Shown here in pieces: positions 26,765-35,113 of a stretch of DNA of 64,000 nucleotides. The DNA comes from JALYLC01 sp963743275. Its GTDB lineage: Bacteria; Actinomycetota; Thermoleophilia; Gaiellales; JALYLC01. Numbering within the stretch: position 1 is the first letter of the stretch; each line of letters begins with the position of its first letter. The stretch is from contig CAVUPB010000003.1 in the NCBI GenBank assembly GCA_963743275.1, positions 62,001 through 126,000 of the forward strand, written 5' to 3'. The position numbers were made by a program, and so were the translations under genes. Below the pieces are notes generated by a model, which saw only the letters and a program-made list of their open reading frames with translations, searched no databases and was not told where the DNA came from.

Positions 26765-27631
26765 ATGCAACTTTCGTGCGGAGACCACTCGTTCCCCGTC
26801 CTGCCTCACGAGCAGACGGTCGAGCTCGTCAAGATGCTCGGGTTCGACGCGTTCGACCTGGCCGTCATGGGCAACCGCTCGCACGTGCGGCCCGAGGCGA
26901 TCCGCGACGACATCCCCGCCTGGGCGGGGAAGCTCGAGGAGCGCATCCGCGGGCGCGGCCTCGAGATCGCCGACGTGTTCTGCATCCCGTGGACGGACTT
27001 CGCGGTGATGGCGCCGAACAACCCCGACGCCGCCGAGCGCGAGCGCGGCACGGCGCTCTTCCGCGACATGCTCGAGCTGACGGTGCGGCTCGGCGCGCCC
27101 GGCCTGACGATGGTGCCGGGGCTCGACTGGCCGCACGAGAGCCACGACGCGTCGCTCGCCCGCGCCGCCGAGGAGCTCGGCCGGCGGGCCGACGAGGCGC
27201 GCAGCCGCGGCGTGCGCTTCTCGGTCGAGCCGCACGTCGGCTCGGTCTGCGGCACGCCGGCGGACGTCGCCCGGCTCGTCGAGCTCGCCCCCGGGCTCGA
27301 GCTGACGCTCGACTACACGCACTACGTCTCGCAGGGCTTCGCCGACGCCGACGTCGAGCCGCTCGTCGCCCACGCCCGCCACTTCCACGCGCGCGGCGGC
27401 GCTCCGGGCCGCGTGCAGTGCGCGCTCAAGGACTCCACGATCGACTACGGCCGCGCGGTCGACGCCCTGCGCGCGGCGGGCTACGACGGCGCGCTCGCGA
27501 CCGAATACGTGTGGATCGACTGGGAGCGCTGCAACGAGTGCGACATCGTCTCCGAGACGATCATCCTGCGCGATCGGCTGAAGGCCGCGCTGGCCGGGGA
27601 GCCCTGGTCGTACCCCGTTTCCGCGACCTAG
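26765..27631 (+). CDS. sugar phosphate isomerase/epimerase family protein (1)
   Basis: 288 residues. AP-endonuclease-2-type TIM barrel: candidate metal ligands are Glu in FSVEPHVG, Asp/His in LTLDYTHYV, His in ARHFHARGG and Glu in LATEYVWIDW. These proteins isomerise, epimerise or eliminate on sugars and inositol-like compounds. ATG 26765 follows GACGGGG. It sits 32 bases after the MetE-like gene, so co-transcription is likely. Substrate unknown. Confidence 0.85.
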   Translation: MQLSCGDHSFPVLPHEQTVELVKMLGFDAFDLAVMGNRSHVRPEAIRDDIPAWAGKLEERIRGRGLEIADVFCIPWTDFAVMAPNNPDAAERERGTALFRDMLELTVRLGAPGLTMVPGLDWPHESHDASLARAAEELGRRADEARSRGVRFSVEPHVGSVCGTPADVARLVELAPGLELTLDYTHYVSQGFADADVEPLVAHARHFHARGGAPGRVQCALKDSTIDYGRAVDALRAAGYDGALATEYVWIDWERCNECDIVSETIILRDRLKAALAGEPWSYPVSAT

Positions 27632-27652
27632 CGGCAAGTTTCTCTGAAAATT
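27631..27652. promoter_or_regulatory. candidate GntR-type operator upstream of isomerase 2
   Basis: On the minus strand it reads AATTTTCAGAGAAACTTGCC then GC, matching 19 of 22 positions with the element just before the GntR gene (52034-52055). The core TTTC-AGA-GAAA is symmetrical. It lies immediately after the stop of isomerase 1 and about 90 bases before isomerase 2, next to a LacI-type site. Agreement with the promoter of the regulator itself makes GntR control of this operon a good inference. Confidence 0.65.
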
Positions 27653-27656
27653 CGCC

Positions 27657-27670
27657 GCCAACCGTTTGGC
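27657..27670. promoter_or_regulatory. LacI-type operator upstream of isomerase 2
   Basis: GCCAAC-CG-TTTGGC, a 14-bp palindrome with central CG and one mismatch. Read on the minus strand it is GCCAAACGGTTGGC, closely matching the sites at 44013-44027 and 49869-49883. Central CG and this length are typical for LacI-family regulators. The site is about 70 bases before the GTG of isomerase 2, so it could control the whole plus-strand enzyme operon. Confidence 0.7.
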
Positions 27671-27740
27671 GTGATAGCGTCGGCGGCGCAGCGAAGGCGA
27701 TGCCGCCTTCGAAAAATCCGGTCGATGGAGGCTGTGCATC

Positions 27741-28664
27741 GTGGGCAAGACGGCGAAGGTCTGTCGCGGAAGCTGGTGCATGGCATTCGGCTTCGAGAAG
27801 ATGGCGACGTTCGAGCAGGTCGCCAAGGTGCTCTCGGCATTCGGCTACGACGGAATCGAGGTGGGAGGCTTCTTCGACCACGTCACGGTCGAGCGCTTCC
27901 CCGACAAGGCGAGCCGCACCAAGCTCAAGAAGTGGCTCAACGACGATCTCGATCTCGAGATCGCCGGCATCGCGCCGGGCCCCTACGGCGACCTCTTCCG
28001 CCTGCCCTGGGCGACGGGCTCGCAAGAGGTCTACGACGAGTACCTGAAGTACTTCGACAGCTACATCGAGCTCGCGGCCGACATGGAGATCACCGGCATG
28101 CGCGTCGATCCGGGCGCGCGCGGGCCGATCCCGTACGACGCCGACTACGACGAGATCTGGGACCGCGTCGTGCGCACGTTCCAGCACCACGCCGAGGCGG
28201 GCAAGAAGGTCGGCTGCACGATGCTCTGGGAGCTCGAGTCGCTGCAGCCGTTCAACCACCCGACCGAGGTCGTCAAGCTCATCAACGACGTCGGCCACTC
28301 GCACTTCAAGCTGATGTACGACACCGGCCACTTCCAGGCCTGCAGCGTGATCGGGCACAACCAGGTGCAGCCCGGCGAGGTGTTCTCGAACCAGATCGAG
28401 TTCATCAACATGCTGCCCGCCGACTGCATCGGGCACATCCACCTGTGCGACACGACGATGGAGACGAGCTTCGACATGTTCGGCAAGAAGCTCGACTTCG
28501 GCGAGGGCATCATCGACTTCGACGAGCTCATGCCGGTGCTCGCCAAGGCCTACAACGGCGAATGGTGGGCGGTCGACTCGATCCCGATGGGTCCGATGGC
28601 GTGGAAGGACACCTACACCGGCGTCACGTGGCTGAACGAGGCCCTCGACAAGTACGTCCGCTAG
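27741..28664 (+). CDS. sugar phosphate isomerase/epimerase family protein (2)
   Basis: 307 residues; GTG 27741 with a GGAGG nine bases upstream. Candidate metal ligands for the TIM barrel: Glu in LWELESL, Asp/His in MYDTGHF, His in IGHIHLCD, and Asp in WWAVDSIPM in place of the usual last Glu. EVGGFFDHVTVERFPDKASR is distinctive. First gene after the double regulatory region with LacI- and GntR-like sites, and followed by the dehydrogenase with its ribosome site overlapping the stop. The pairing suggests acting on the same substrate as that dehydrogenase. Confidence 0.85.
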   Translation: MGKTAKVCRGSWCMAFGFEKMATFEQVAKVLSAFGYDGIEVGGFFDHVTVERFPDKASRTKLKKWLNDDLDLEIAGIAPGPYGDLFRLPWATGSQEVYDEYLKYFDSYIELAADMEITGMRVDPGARGPIPYDADYDEIWDRVVRTFQHHAEAGKKVGCTMLWELESLQPFNHPTEVVKLINDVGHSHFKLMYDTGHFQACSVIGHNQVQPGEVFSNQIEFINMLPADCIGHIHLCDTTMETSFDMFGKKLDFGEGIIDFDELMPVLAKAYNGEWWAVDSIPMGPMAWKDTYTGVTWLNEALDKYVR

Positions 28665-28674
28665 GAGGATGACG

Positions 28675-29724
28675 ATGAGGGCCGCCGTTTTCTACGACGT
28701 CAAGGACATCCGCCTCGAGGACGTGCCGGAGCCGGCGATCGGCGACGAGGACGTCCTCGTCGAGGTCGCGGCCTGCGGCATCTGCGGGTCGGATCTCGAG
28801 TACTACATGGGGCGCAGCCCGGTCGGCACGGCCGACGGCAAGGGGCCGCTCATCCTCGGGCACGAGTTCGCCGGGCGGGTGGTCGCCGTCGGCAGGGACG
28901 CCCACGGCGTCCAGGAGGGCGACCGCGTCGCGGTCAACCCGATCCAGTCGAGCTCCGCGGGCGACTTCTCGCGCTCCGGCAACCCGCACTTCGACCTCTC
29001 GGTCGTGCTCGGCGTGACGACGAACGGCGCGTTCGCGAAGTACGTGCGCACGAAGGCCGAGCACGCCTACAAGCTGCCCGACTCGCTGAGCGACGAGCAG
29101 GGCGCGTTCGTCGAGATGCTCGCGGCGTCGCTGAACGCGGTCGAGAAGGCGCAGATCCGCCTCGGCGACCTCGTGGTCATCTACGGCCCGGGGCCGGTCG
29201 GGCTCTCGATGGTGCAGCTCGCGAAGGCGAGCGGGGGCCGCGTGGCCATCGTCGGCACGCGCGACTACCGCCTCGAGCTCGCGAAGGGCATGGGCGCCGA
29301 CTACGCGTTCAACATCGCCGACTCCGCCTCGCCGCACCACACGGCCGACCTCGCCGCCTCGATCCGCGAGGTCAACGCGGGCGACCTGGCCGAGCGGGCG
29401 ATCGTCGCCACGGCCTCGGAGGACGCGACGCAGAGCGCGCTCGACGTCACCGGCAACGGCTCGACGATCGTCTACATGGGCCTCGCCGGCCCGAACGACG
29501 TCGTCAAGCTGCCGATGCTCGCGAGCCTCGCGCAGGACAAGACGATCCGCTTCTCGTGGCTCTACCCGAACCAGTGGCCGAACACGATCCGGCTGCTGCG
29601 CGAGGGGATCGTCGACACCTCGAAGATCATCACCCACTCGATCGCGCTGGATGAGATCGACGCGGGGATCCGGCAGGTCGTCGCGCGCGACGACGGCGTC
29701 ATCAAGATCATCGTGAAGCCGTAG
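28675..29724 (+). CDS. MDR zinc-type alcohol dehydrogenase lacking the structural zinc loop
   Basis: 349 residues from ATG 28675; an ATG at 28669 abuts the AGGAGG ribosome site, so the second is used. Catalytic zinc motifs are present (CGICGSD, GHEFAG), as is the nucleotide-binding VIYGPGPVGLSMVQLAK. The loop that normally holds four Cys for structural zinc reads VNPIQSSSAGDFSRSGNPHFD (in part), with no Cys at all. Likely oxidises a sugar or polyol hydroxyl with NAD(P). Lies between isomerases 2 and 3. Confidence 0.88.
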   Translation: MRAAVFYDVKDIRLEDVPEPAIGDEDVLVEVAACGICGSDLEYYMGRSPVGTADGKGPLILGHEFAGRVVAVGRDAHGVQEGDRVAVNPIQSSSAGDFSRSGNPHFDLSVVLGVTTNGAFAKYVRTKAEHAYKLPDSLSDEQGAFVEMLAASLNAVEKAQIRLGDLVVIYGPGPVGLSMVQLAKASGGRVAIVGTRDYRLELAKGMGADYAFNIADSASPHHTADLAASIREVNAGDLAERAIVATASEDATQSALDVTGNGSTIVYMGLAGPNDVVKLPMLASLAQDKTIRFSWLYPNQWPNTIRLLREGIVDTSKIITHSIALDEIDAGIRQVVARDDGVIKIIVKP

Positions 29725-29734
29725 GGTTGCCGCC

Positions 29735-30613
29735 ATGGCCAAGCCGAAATTCTCCGTGTCCGAGATCACGACGTTCCACCAGACCTACGAGGAAGACCTC
29801 GCGAGCTACGCCGCGGCGGGCGCCGAGGGCATCGGGATCTGGGAGTTCAAGCTCGAGGAGCGCGACGACGCCGAGAGCGTCGCCAAGCTCAAGGCGAGCG
29901 GCCTCAAGGCCACGACCATGATCCCCGGCACGCTCTCGATCTATCCCGTGCCCTTCCCGGGCCCGGACGATCCGGCCGAGCGCGTCGCCGAGATGTGCGC
30001 GACCATCCGCCGCTTCGCGCCGTTCGAGCCCGAGGTCGTGCTCGTGCTGCCCGGCGCTCCGCCGGCGGACGTGGCGCCGGACGAGGCGCGGCGCGTGATC
30101 GTCGAGGGCTTCCGGCAGGCCGCGAAGGTCGCCGGCGAGCACGGCCTCACGCTCGCGATCGAGCCGCTGCACCGCACGATCTACGGCACCTGGACGACCG
30201 TGTACACGATCCCCGAGACGATCGCCCTCATGGACGAGATCGGGGAGCCGAACGTGCAGCTCCTGTACGACGTCTACCACCTCCACGACACCGACAACGT
30301 GATCGCCGACACCGTCAAGTACGGCAGCCGGATCTCGCCGTCCATCCACATCTGCGACTGGCGCGACCCGACCCGCAACGACTTCGACCGGGTGCTCCCC
30401 GGCGACGGCATCATCGACCTGCCGGGCATCTTCGGCGCGCTCGACGCCGCTGCGCACCCGAAGTGGGTCGACCTCGAGATCTTCTCGGACGACGGGTCGT
30501 TCAGCGACCTCGACTTCGAGGACTCGCTCTGGAAGCAGGAGCCCGCCGACGTGCTCGCGCGCGCCAAGGCCGGCTACGACGCGGCGTGGGCGGCGCGGAG
30601 GCCGCCGGCCTGA
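29735..30613 (+). CDS. sugar phosphate isomerase/epimerase family protein (3)
   Basis: 292 residues. Candidate ligands: Glu in TLAIEPLHRTIYG, Asp/His in LYDVYHLHDTDN, His in SIHICDWRDPTR and Glu in VDLEIFSDDGSF. The Arg in the CDWRD segment and a HLHD motif fit enzymes handling keto-sugars. Its stop overlaps the ATG of the following SDR by one base. TIM-barrel fold is secure; the reaction is unknown. Confidence 0.85.
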   Translation: MAKPKFSVSEITTFHQTYEEDLASYAAAGAEGIGIWEFKLEERDDAESVAKLKASGLKATTMIPGTLSIYPVPFPGPDDPAERVAEMCATIRRFAPFEPEVVLVLPGAPPADVAPDEARRVIVEGFRQAAKVAGEHGLTLAIEPLHRTIYGTWTTVYTIPETIALMDEIGEPNVQLLYDVYHLHDTDNVIADTVKYGSRISPSIHICDWRDPTRNDFDRVLPGDGIIDLPGIFGALDAAAHPKWVDLEIFSDDGSFSDLDFEDSLWKQEPADVLARAKAGYDAAWAARRPPA

Positions 30614-31392
30614 TGCGGCTCGCCGACAAGGTCGCACTCGTCACCGGCGCCGCGCGCCCGCGCGGCATCGGCCGCGGGATGGTGCAGGCGCTCGCCGACG
30701 AGGGCGCCGCCGTCGCCGTCAACGACATCGCCGCGACGCAGGCCGAGGGGCAGGCGTTCGTGGACGAGCTGCGCGCGAAGGGCGTGCGCGCGGGCTTCTA
30801 CCCCGCCGACGTCTCGGACCGGGCCGAGGTGGACGCGCTGATCGCGGCCGTGCAGGCCGATCTCGGCGGCCTCGACATCGTCTGCTCGAACGCCGGCGTC
30901 GCCGACTGGAAGACGATCGCCGAGACCGAGGACGCGTCCTTCGACCGCATCGTCGCGGTCAACCTGACCGGCGCGTTCAACGTCGGGCAGGCGAGCGCGC
31001 GGGCGATGGTCGCGCGCGGCCGCGGCGGGCGCATCATCCTCACCTCGTCCGTGCACGCGCAGATGGGCTTCGCGACGATGTCGGTCTACGGGGCCACGAA
31101 GTCGGGCATGCGCGCGCTCTGCGAGTCGATGGCGATCGAGCTCGCCCCGCACGGGATCCGCGTCAACCACATCGGGCCCGGCTGGGTGCTGTCGCAGCTC
31201 AACGACCCCTCCCCCGCGCTCGCGAGCGAGGAGATCACGCGTGCCAACCTGGCGACGATCCCGATCGAGGGCCGCGCCGCCGATCCGTACGAGCTCGGCC
31301 GCGCCGCGGTGTACCTCGCGTCCCCGGACGGTGCCTACGTGACCGGCGCCTACCTCCGCGTCGACGGCGGCTTCGTGGTGGGGAAGTACTGA
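30613..31392 (+). CDS. short-chain dehydrogenase/reductase (SDR)
   Basis: 259 residues. Cofactor motif TGAARPRGIGRGM (slightly extended TGxxxGIG), CSNAG in the NNAG place, catalytic Ser in LTSSVHAQ and YGATKSG as YxxxK. C-terminal RVDGGF is typical of classical SDRs. Acts on a hydroxyl or keto group with NAD(P)H. Translationally coupled to isomerase 3 before it and to a broken SDR after it. Confidence 0.92.
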   Translation: MRLADKVALVTGAARPRGIGRGMVQALADEGAAVAVNDIAATQAEGQAFVDELRAKGVRAGFYPADVSDRAEVDALIAAVQADLGGLDIVCSNAGVADWKTIAETEDASFDRIVAVNLTGAFNVGQASARAMVARGRGGRIILTSSVHAQMGFATMSVYGATKSGMRALCESMAIELAPHGIRVNHIGPGWVLSQLNDPSPALASEEITRANLATIPIEGRAADPYELGRAAVYLASPDGAYVTGAYLRVDGGFVVGKY

Positions 31393-31950
31393 TGGCGACG
31401 ATCACGATCAGCGGCGTTCCGGGCGCCACCGGAGAGGCCGTCCGCCGCACGCTCGAGCAGCGCGCGACGCTCGACACGACCGTCGCGGGCACGGGCGAGC
31501 ATCCCGCAGAAGCCGTTCCTCGAGATCACGCAGGGCGAGTGGGACGCCACCGTCGCTGCGATCAGGGAGGCGTTCCTCGCCACCCGGGCCGCGGCGCGCA
31601 GGGGCGACCCGCGCATCGTGCTCGTCTCGTCCGCGCCGGCGGTGCGACCCGTGCACGGCGCATGCCTGGCCGGCACGGCGGGCGCGTTCCTGCACACGAT
31701 CGGCCAGGTCGCGGCCGTCGAGCTCGGACCGGAGGGCACGACCGTCAACGTCGTCGCGCCCGGGTTCGTCGGCGACGCGCGCTTCGTCGAGGGCGTGCCG
31801 GTCGGACGCGCGCCCGAGCCGCAGGACGTCGCCGAGGCGTGCGCGTTCCTGGCGTCCGAGGCGGCCGCCTACGTCAGCGGTGCGATCCTCCCCGTCGACG
31901 GCGGCTTCACGATCACCAAGACCGAGGGCGGAAGCCCGATCGGCGCCTGA
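31392..31950 (+). pseudogene. broken SDR gene (internal deletion and frameshift)
   Basis: ATG 31392 opens ITISGVPGATGEAVRRTLEQ, an SDR-like first strand and glycine loop, then VAGTGE. The frame changes near 31498-31506: the adjacent frame continues IPQKPFLEITQGEWDATVAA, LVSSAPAVRPVHGACLAGTA, VNVVAPGFVGDARF and ends ILPVDGGFTITK, all SDR features. About 50 residues (second to fourth strands with the cofactor-specificity region) are absent. The catalytic YxxxK is also not evident (HGACLAGTAGAF). Probably inactive. Confidence 0.75.
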
Positions 31951-31951
31951 G

Positions 31952-32404
31952 GTGGCGATCCTCGGCGTGCTCCACGTCGGCCTGACGGTCGCCGACGCGG
32001 ATCGCTCGATCGCCTTCTACCGCGACAACTTCGGCTTCGAGTTCCTGACCGAGCGCATCGCCGAGCGCGGCTGGGTCGAGGAGGCGACGGGGGTGCCCGA
32101 CCTGCGGCTGCGGATCGTGCACCTGCACGGCCACGGCTGGAACCTCGAGCTGCTCGAGTACCAGAACCCGCGCGGCGCGATCCGCGCGCGCGGCTTCAAC
32201 GACGCCGGCTCGGCGCACTTCTGCTTCGTGACCGACGACATCGACGCCGATGTCGAGCGGCTGCTCGCGAACGGCGCCGAGCGCATCAACGCGCCGGTCA
32301 CGGTCGTCGGAGGCCCCAACGACGGGGGCCGCATGACGTACGTGAAGGATCCCGACGGCAACGGCGTCGAGCTGCACCAGCTCGTGCGCCCCTGGCCGGT
32401 CTGA
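31952..32404 (+). CDS. VOC/glyoxalase-family protein
   Basis: 150 residues from GTG 31952. LGVLHVGLTVADADRSIAFY opens the first beta-alpha-beta-beta-beta unit; candidate metal ligands are His in LHVGLTV, Glu in LELLEYQ, His in SAHFCFV and Glu in NGVELHQL. A metal-dependent isomerase, lyase or dioxygenase is possible. DGNGVELHQ is the standard end of the second unit. Overlaps the next SDR start by one base, so it belongs to the same operon. Confidence 0.88.
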   Translation: MAILGVLHVGLTVADADRSIAFYRDNFGFEFLTERIAERGWVEEATGVPDLRLRIVHLHGHGWNLELLEYQNPRGAIRARGFNDAGSAHFCFVTDDIDADVERLLANGAERINAPVTVVGGPNDGGRMTYVKDPDGNGVELHQLVRPWPV

Positions 32405-33150
32405 TGGACACGGGGCTCGACGGCAAGGTCGCGATCGTCACGGGCGGCTCGGGCGGCATCGGGCTCGCGAGCGCCCGCGCGCTCGCGGCGGAGGGCGCGC
32501 GCATCGTGCTCGGCGATCTCGACGGCGACGCGGTCGCCCGCGCGGCCGGCGAGCTCGGCAGCGACGTCGCGGCCGCAGCCGCGGTCGACGTCACGCGCCC
32601 CGACGACGCGCAGCGCCTCGTCGACACCGCGCTCGAGCGCTTCGGCCGCCTCGACGTGCTCGTCGCGAGCGCGGGCATCCACCGCGCGACGCGCCTCGAC
32701 CAGCTCTCGCCGGAGGAGTGGGATCAGCTGCTCGCCGTCAACCTGCGCGGCGTCTTCCTGACCGCGCAGGCCGCGCTGCGCGTGCTCGTGCCGCAGCAGA
32801 GCGGCCGTATCGTCACGCTCGGCTCGCTCGCGGGCCAGGTCGGAGGCCTCGCCGCGAGCGCGGCCTACGCGGCATCCAAGGGCGGCGTGATCGCGCTCAC
32901 GAAGTCGCTCGCGCGCTACGCCGGCCCGTACGGCATCACGGCCAACTGCATCAACCCCGGCATCATCGACAGCCCGATGACAGCCGGCTGGTCGGACGAG
33001 GAGCGCGCGCGCCTGAGCGCCGGCACCCCGATGGGCCGCCTCGGAACGACCGGCGAGGTCGCCGCCGCCGTGGTCTTCCTGGCGTCCTCCGGCGCCTCGT
33101 TCGTGAACGGCGCCCACCTGGACGTCAACGGCGGCCTCCTGATGGACTGA
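32404..33150 (+). CDS. short-chain dehydrogenase/reductase (SDR)
   Basis: 248 residues. TGGSGGIGLA cofactor loop with GDLDGD after the second strand (Asp favours NAD), VASAGIHRATRL, catalytic Ser in LGSLAGQVGG, Tyr/Lys in YAASKGG, end LDVNGGLLMD. Last gene of the plus-strand operon that starts at 25488 or 27741; a palindromic repeat follows the stop at once. Confidence 0.93.
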   Translation: MDTGLDGKVAIVTGGSGGIGLASARALAAEGARIVLGDLDGDAVARAAGELGSDVAAAAAVDVTRPDDAQRLVDTALERFGRLDVLVASAGIHRATRLDQLSPEEWDQLLAVNLRGVFLTAQAALRVLVPQQSGRIVTLGSLAGQVGGLAASAAYAASKGGVIALTKSLARYAGPYGITANCINPGIIDSPMTAGWSDEERARLSAGTPMGRLGTTGEVAAAVVFLASSGASFVNGAHLDVNGGLLMD

Positions 33151-33186
33151 CGTGCACGATTGGGGTCAGACCCCGATCGTGCACGT
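33150..33186. repeat. REP-like palindrome, copy 1
   Basis: A 37-base near-perfect palindrome with the core ATTGGGGTC-AGA-CCCCGAT and flanks TGCACG/CGTGCA. Lies between convergent genes and touches both stops. Two more copies occur at 36529 and 36594. It could end transcription from both sides, but the matching copies point to a dispersed repeat family. Confidence 0.8.
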
Positions 33187-34289
33187 CACGCGGTGCAGGC
33201 TGCGATGCGCTCGCGCGCGGCCGCGAGGGCGGCGGCCTCGTTGTGGAGCGTGATGCGGAGGCTCGTGCGGCGCTCCTCGCCCGGCTCCAGGATCACCAGG
33301 CTTCCTTCTTCACGCGCGCGCGCGCGACCCTCGATGGGAGCGTTGCCCGGCTCGAGGCCGACGACGTAGTTCTGCTCGCTCATGACGCGCCACTGGAAGA
33401 GGCGCGGAAGCGTGTCGTGGCTCCACGCGAGCTCCAGGCCGAGCGGGCGGCCGTCGCCGATGTCGGCATTGAGAATGGCGGCGCGGCCGAAGCCCTCGCC
33501 GTCGGCGCGCGGCGTGTGCTCCCAGACCTGCTCGGCGAACGGGAAGCGGGGCGGCTCGATCGCCCGCCAGTCGGCGCCCTCCGCGGCCGGCGTGGTCACG
33601 CGCGGCTCCCCCACGCCCGCCACGACCTCGGCGCCCGGGCCGAGCAGCGGCCAGCCCGCGTTGACGTGGTACAGGATCATGTGCGGCGTCGGCGCGAAGC
33701 CGTCGTTGCGCACGATGTCGTCGACCTCGATCGCGCTGCCGCCGAGTCCGATGCGGATCTCGCGCTCGAGCGTGAGCGACTCGCCGAAGACGTGCGCCTG
33801 GCGCACGTCGCCGCGGCAGTAGACGCAGTCGCGCTCCCAGTCGACGCCGTAGCCGAGCAGGCGGCCGGGGGTCGTCGAAAGCCGTCCGTGCAGGGGAAAG
33901 CTGTGCGTCGGGCGCCCCGGGTAGCGGAAGTGCGTGGCGTCGTCCTCCGCCGGCCCGAGCGTGTGCTCGAGCCCGCAGGTCGTGAGCAGCCCGCCGAAGA
34001 ACGTCCGGAACGGCTCCCAGCCCGTCGGCACCGCGAGCGCCGGCGACGCCAGGCCGGTGGGCGAGATCCAGGCGACGGGCACGCCCCCGATCGTCGCCTG
34101 CGCGAGATCGAGCGCGCGGTCGACGACGACCTCGAGCTCGATCGCGCCCGAGCGCAACCGCACGCAGCGCACGCCGCGCTCGCTGCCGTCCGCGCGCTCG
34201 ACGAGCTCGGCGCCGAGCAGCTGCTCGACCCGCCCGGTGCGCCGGCGCAGCTCCTCCCGGTTGATCGGGACGCCGTACAGCGAGCTCAA
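33186..34289 (-). CDS. DUF4432 aldose-epimerase-like protein
   Basis: About 367 residues, start at TTG 34289, overlapping the SDR stop by four bases. Galactose-mutarotase-like fold: VRCVRLRSGAIELEVVVDRA, LAVPTGWEPFRTFFGGLLTTCG (in part) and HSFPLHGRLSTTPGRLLGYG fit DUF4432; His residues in PLHGR and MILYHVNAGWP are probably at the sugar site. Typical partner of sugar-acid or glycoside catabolism, opening or epimerising anomeric forms. No stronger start codon was found. Confidence 0.85.
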   Translation of the reverse strand: MSSLYGVPINREELRRRTGRVEQLLGAELVERADGSERGVRCVRLRSGAIELEVVVDRALDLAQATIGGVPVAWISPTGLASPALAVPTGWEPFRTFFGGLLTTCGLEHTLGPAEDDATHFRYPGRPTHSFPLHGRLSTTPGRLLGYGVDWERDCVYCRGDVRQAHVFGESLTLEREIRIGLGGSAIEVDDIVRNDGFAPTPHMILYHVNAGWPLLGPGAEVVAGVGEPRVTTPAAEGADWRAIEPPRFPFAEQVWEHTPRADGEGFGRAAILNADIGDGRPLGLELAWSHDTLPRLFQWRVMSEQNYVVGLEPGNAPIEGRARAREEGSLVILEPGEERRTSLRITLHNEAAALAAARERIAACTA

Positions 34290-35041
34290 TGGAACACCCA
34301 GCCGCCGCACACCTGCAGCATCTGCCCGGTGATGAACGACGCCCGCTCCGAGGCCAGGAACGCGACCGTGTCGGCGAGGTCGTCGGCCGTGCCGCGCCGC
34401 TTCAGCGACTGCTGCTGGATGACGAACTGCGAGTACCCCTCGGGATCGGGGTGGATCGTCTCGCCGCCGGTCGGGAACGCACCGGGCGAGACGTTGTTGA
34501 CGCGGATGTTGTGCACGCCGACCTCGCGCGCGAGCGCGCGCGTGAAGCCCGCGAGGCCGCCCTTCGAGGCCACGTACGGAAGGATGTTCGCCATGCCGAT
34601 CGCGAACGTGATCGAGCCGATGTTGACGATCGAGCCGCCGCCGCGCGCCGCGATGCGCGGCACCGTGGCCTTGCTCATGAGGAAGAGCGAGCGCAGGTTC
34701 GTGTCGATCGTGGTGTCCCACTCCTCGACGGTGTACTGATCCCACGGGCGCGACGGGTACGTCGCCGCGTTGTTGATGACGACGTCGATCCCCCCGAACG
34801 CGGCCACGGTCGCGGCGGCGAGCGGCTCGGCGAAATCGGGCGTCGAGACGTCGGCGACGTGCCCGGCGACCTCGCCGAGCGGCGAGAGGCGCTCGACCAG
34901 CTCGGCGTTCCTCTGCGGGTTGCGGTCGGCGACCATGACGCGGGCGCCCTCCTCGAGCAGCCGCGCGGCCATGTTCTCGCCGAGGCCCCCCGACGCCCCG
35001 CCCGTGACGATGGCAACCTTGCCGCCGAGCTCGAGATCCAT
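34286..35041 (-). CDS. short-chain dehydrogenase/reductase (SDR)
   Basis: 251 residues. TGGASGGLGENMA cofactor loop, ADRNPQRN after the second strand, VINNAATYP for NNAG, catalytic Ser in IGSITFAIG, YVASKGG as YxxxK, end LQVCGGWVF. ATG 35041 has GGGAGG upstream. Heads a two-gene minus-strand unit with the DUF4432 protein and is divergent from the ferritin-like/ferredoxin pair. Confidence 0.93.
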   Translation of the reverse strand: MDLELGGKVAIVTGGASGGLGENMAARLLEEGARVMVADRNPQRNAELVERLSPLGEVAGHVADVSTPDFAEPLAAATVAAFGGIDVVINNAATYPSRPWDQYTVEEWDTTIDTNLRSLFLMSKATVPRIAARGGGSIVNIGSITFAIGMANILPYVASKGGLAGFTRALAREVGVHNIRVNNVSPGAFPTGGETIHPDPEGYSQFVIQQQSLKRRGTADDLADTVAFLASERASFITGQMLQVCGGWVFH

Positions 35042-35064
35042 GCGCCTCCCTCACCAGATGCCGA

Positions 35065-35086
35065 GCGGCGATAATATCTGAGAAAG
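35065..35086. promoter_or_regulatory. weak third copy of the GntR-like element
   Basis: GCGGCGATAATATCTGAGAA plus AG matches the 27631 site at 14 of 22 and the 52034 site at 15 of 22 positions, sharing GCGGC and TCTGA. It lies between the divergent SDR start at 35041 and the ferritin-like start at 35114. Could be a real but weaker site or chance similarity. Confidence 0.4.
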
Positions 35087-35113
35087 TCGTCCGAGCGCGC
35101 GAGGAGCAGCACG

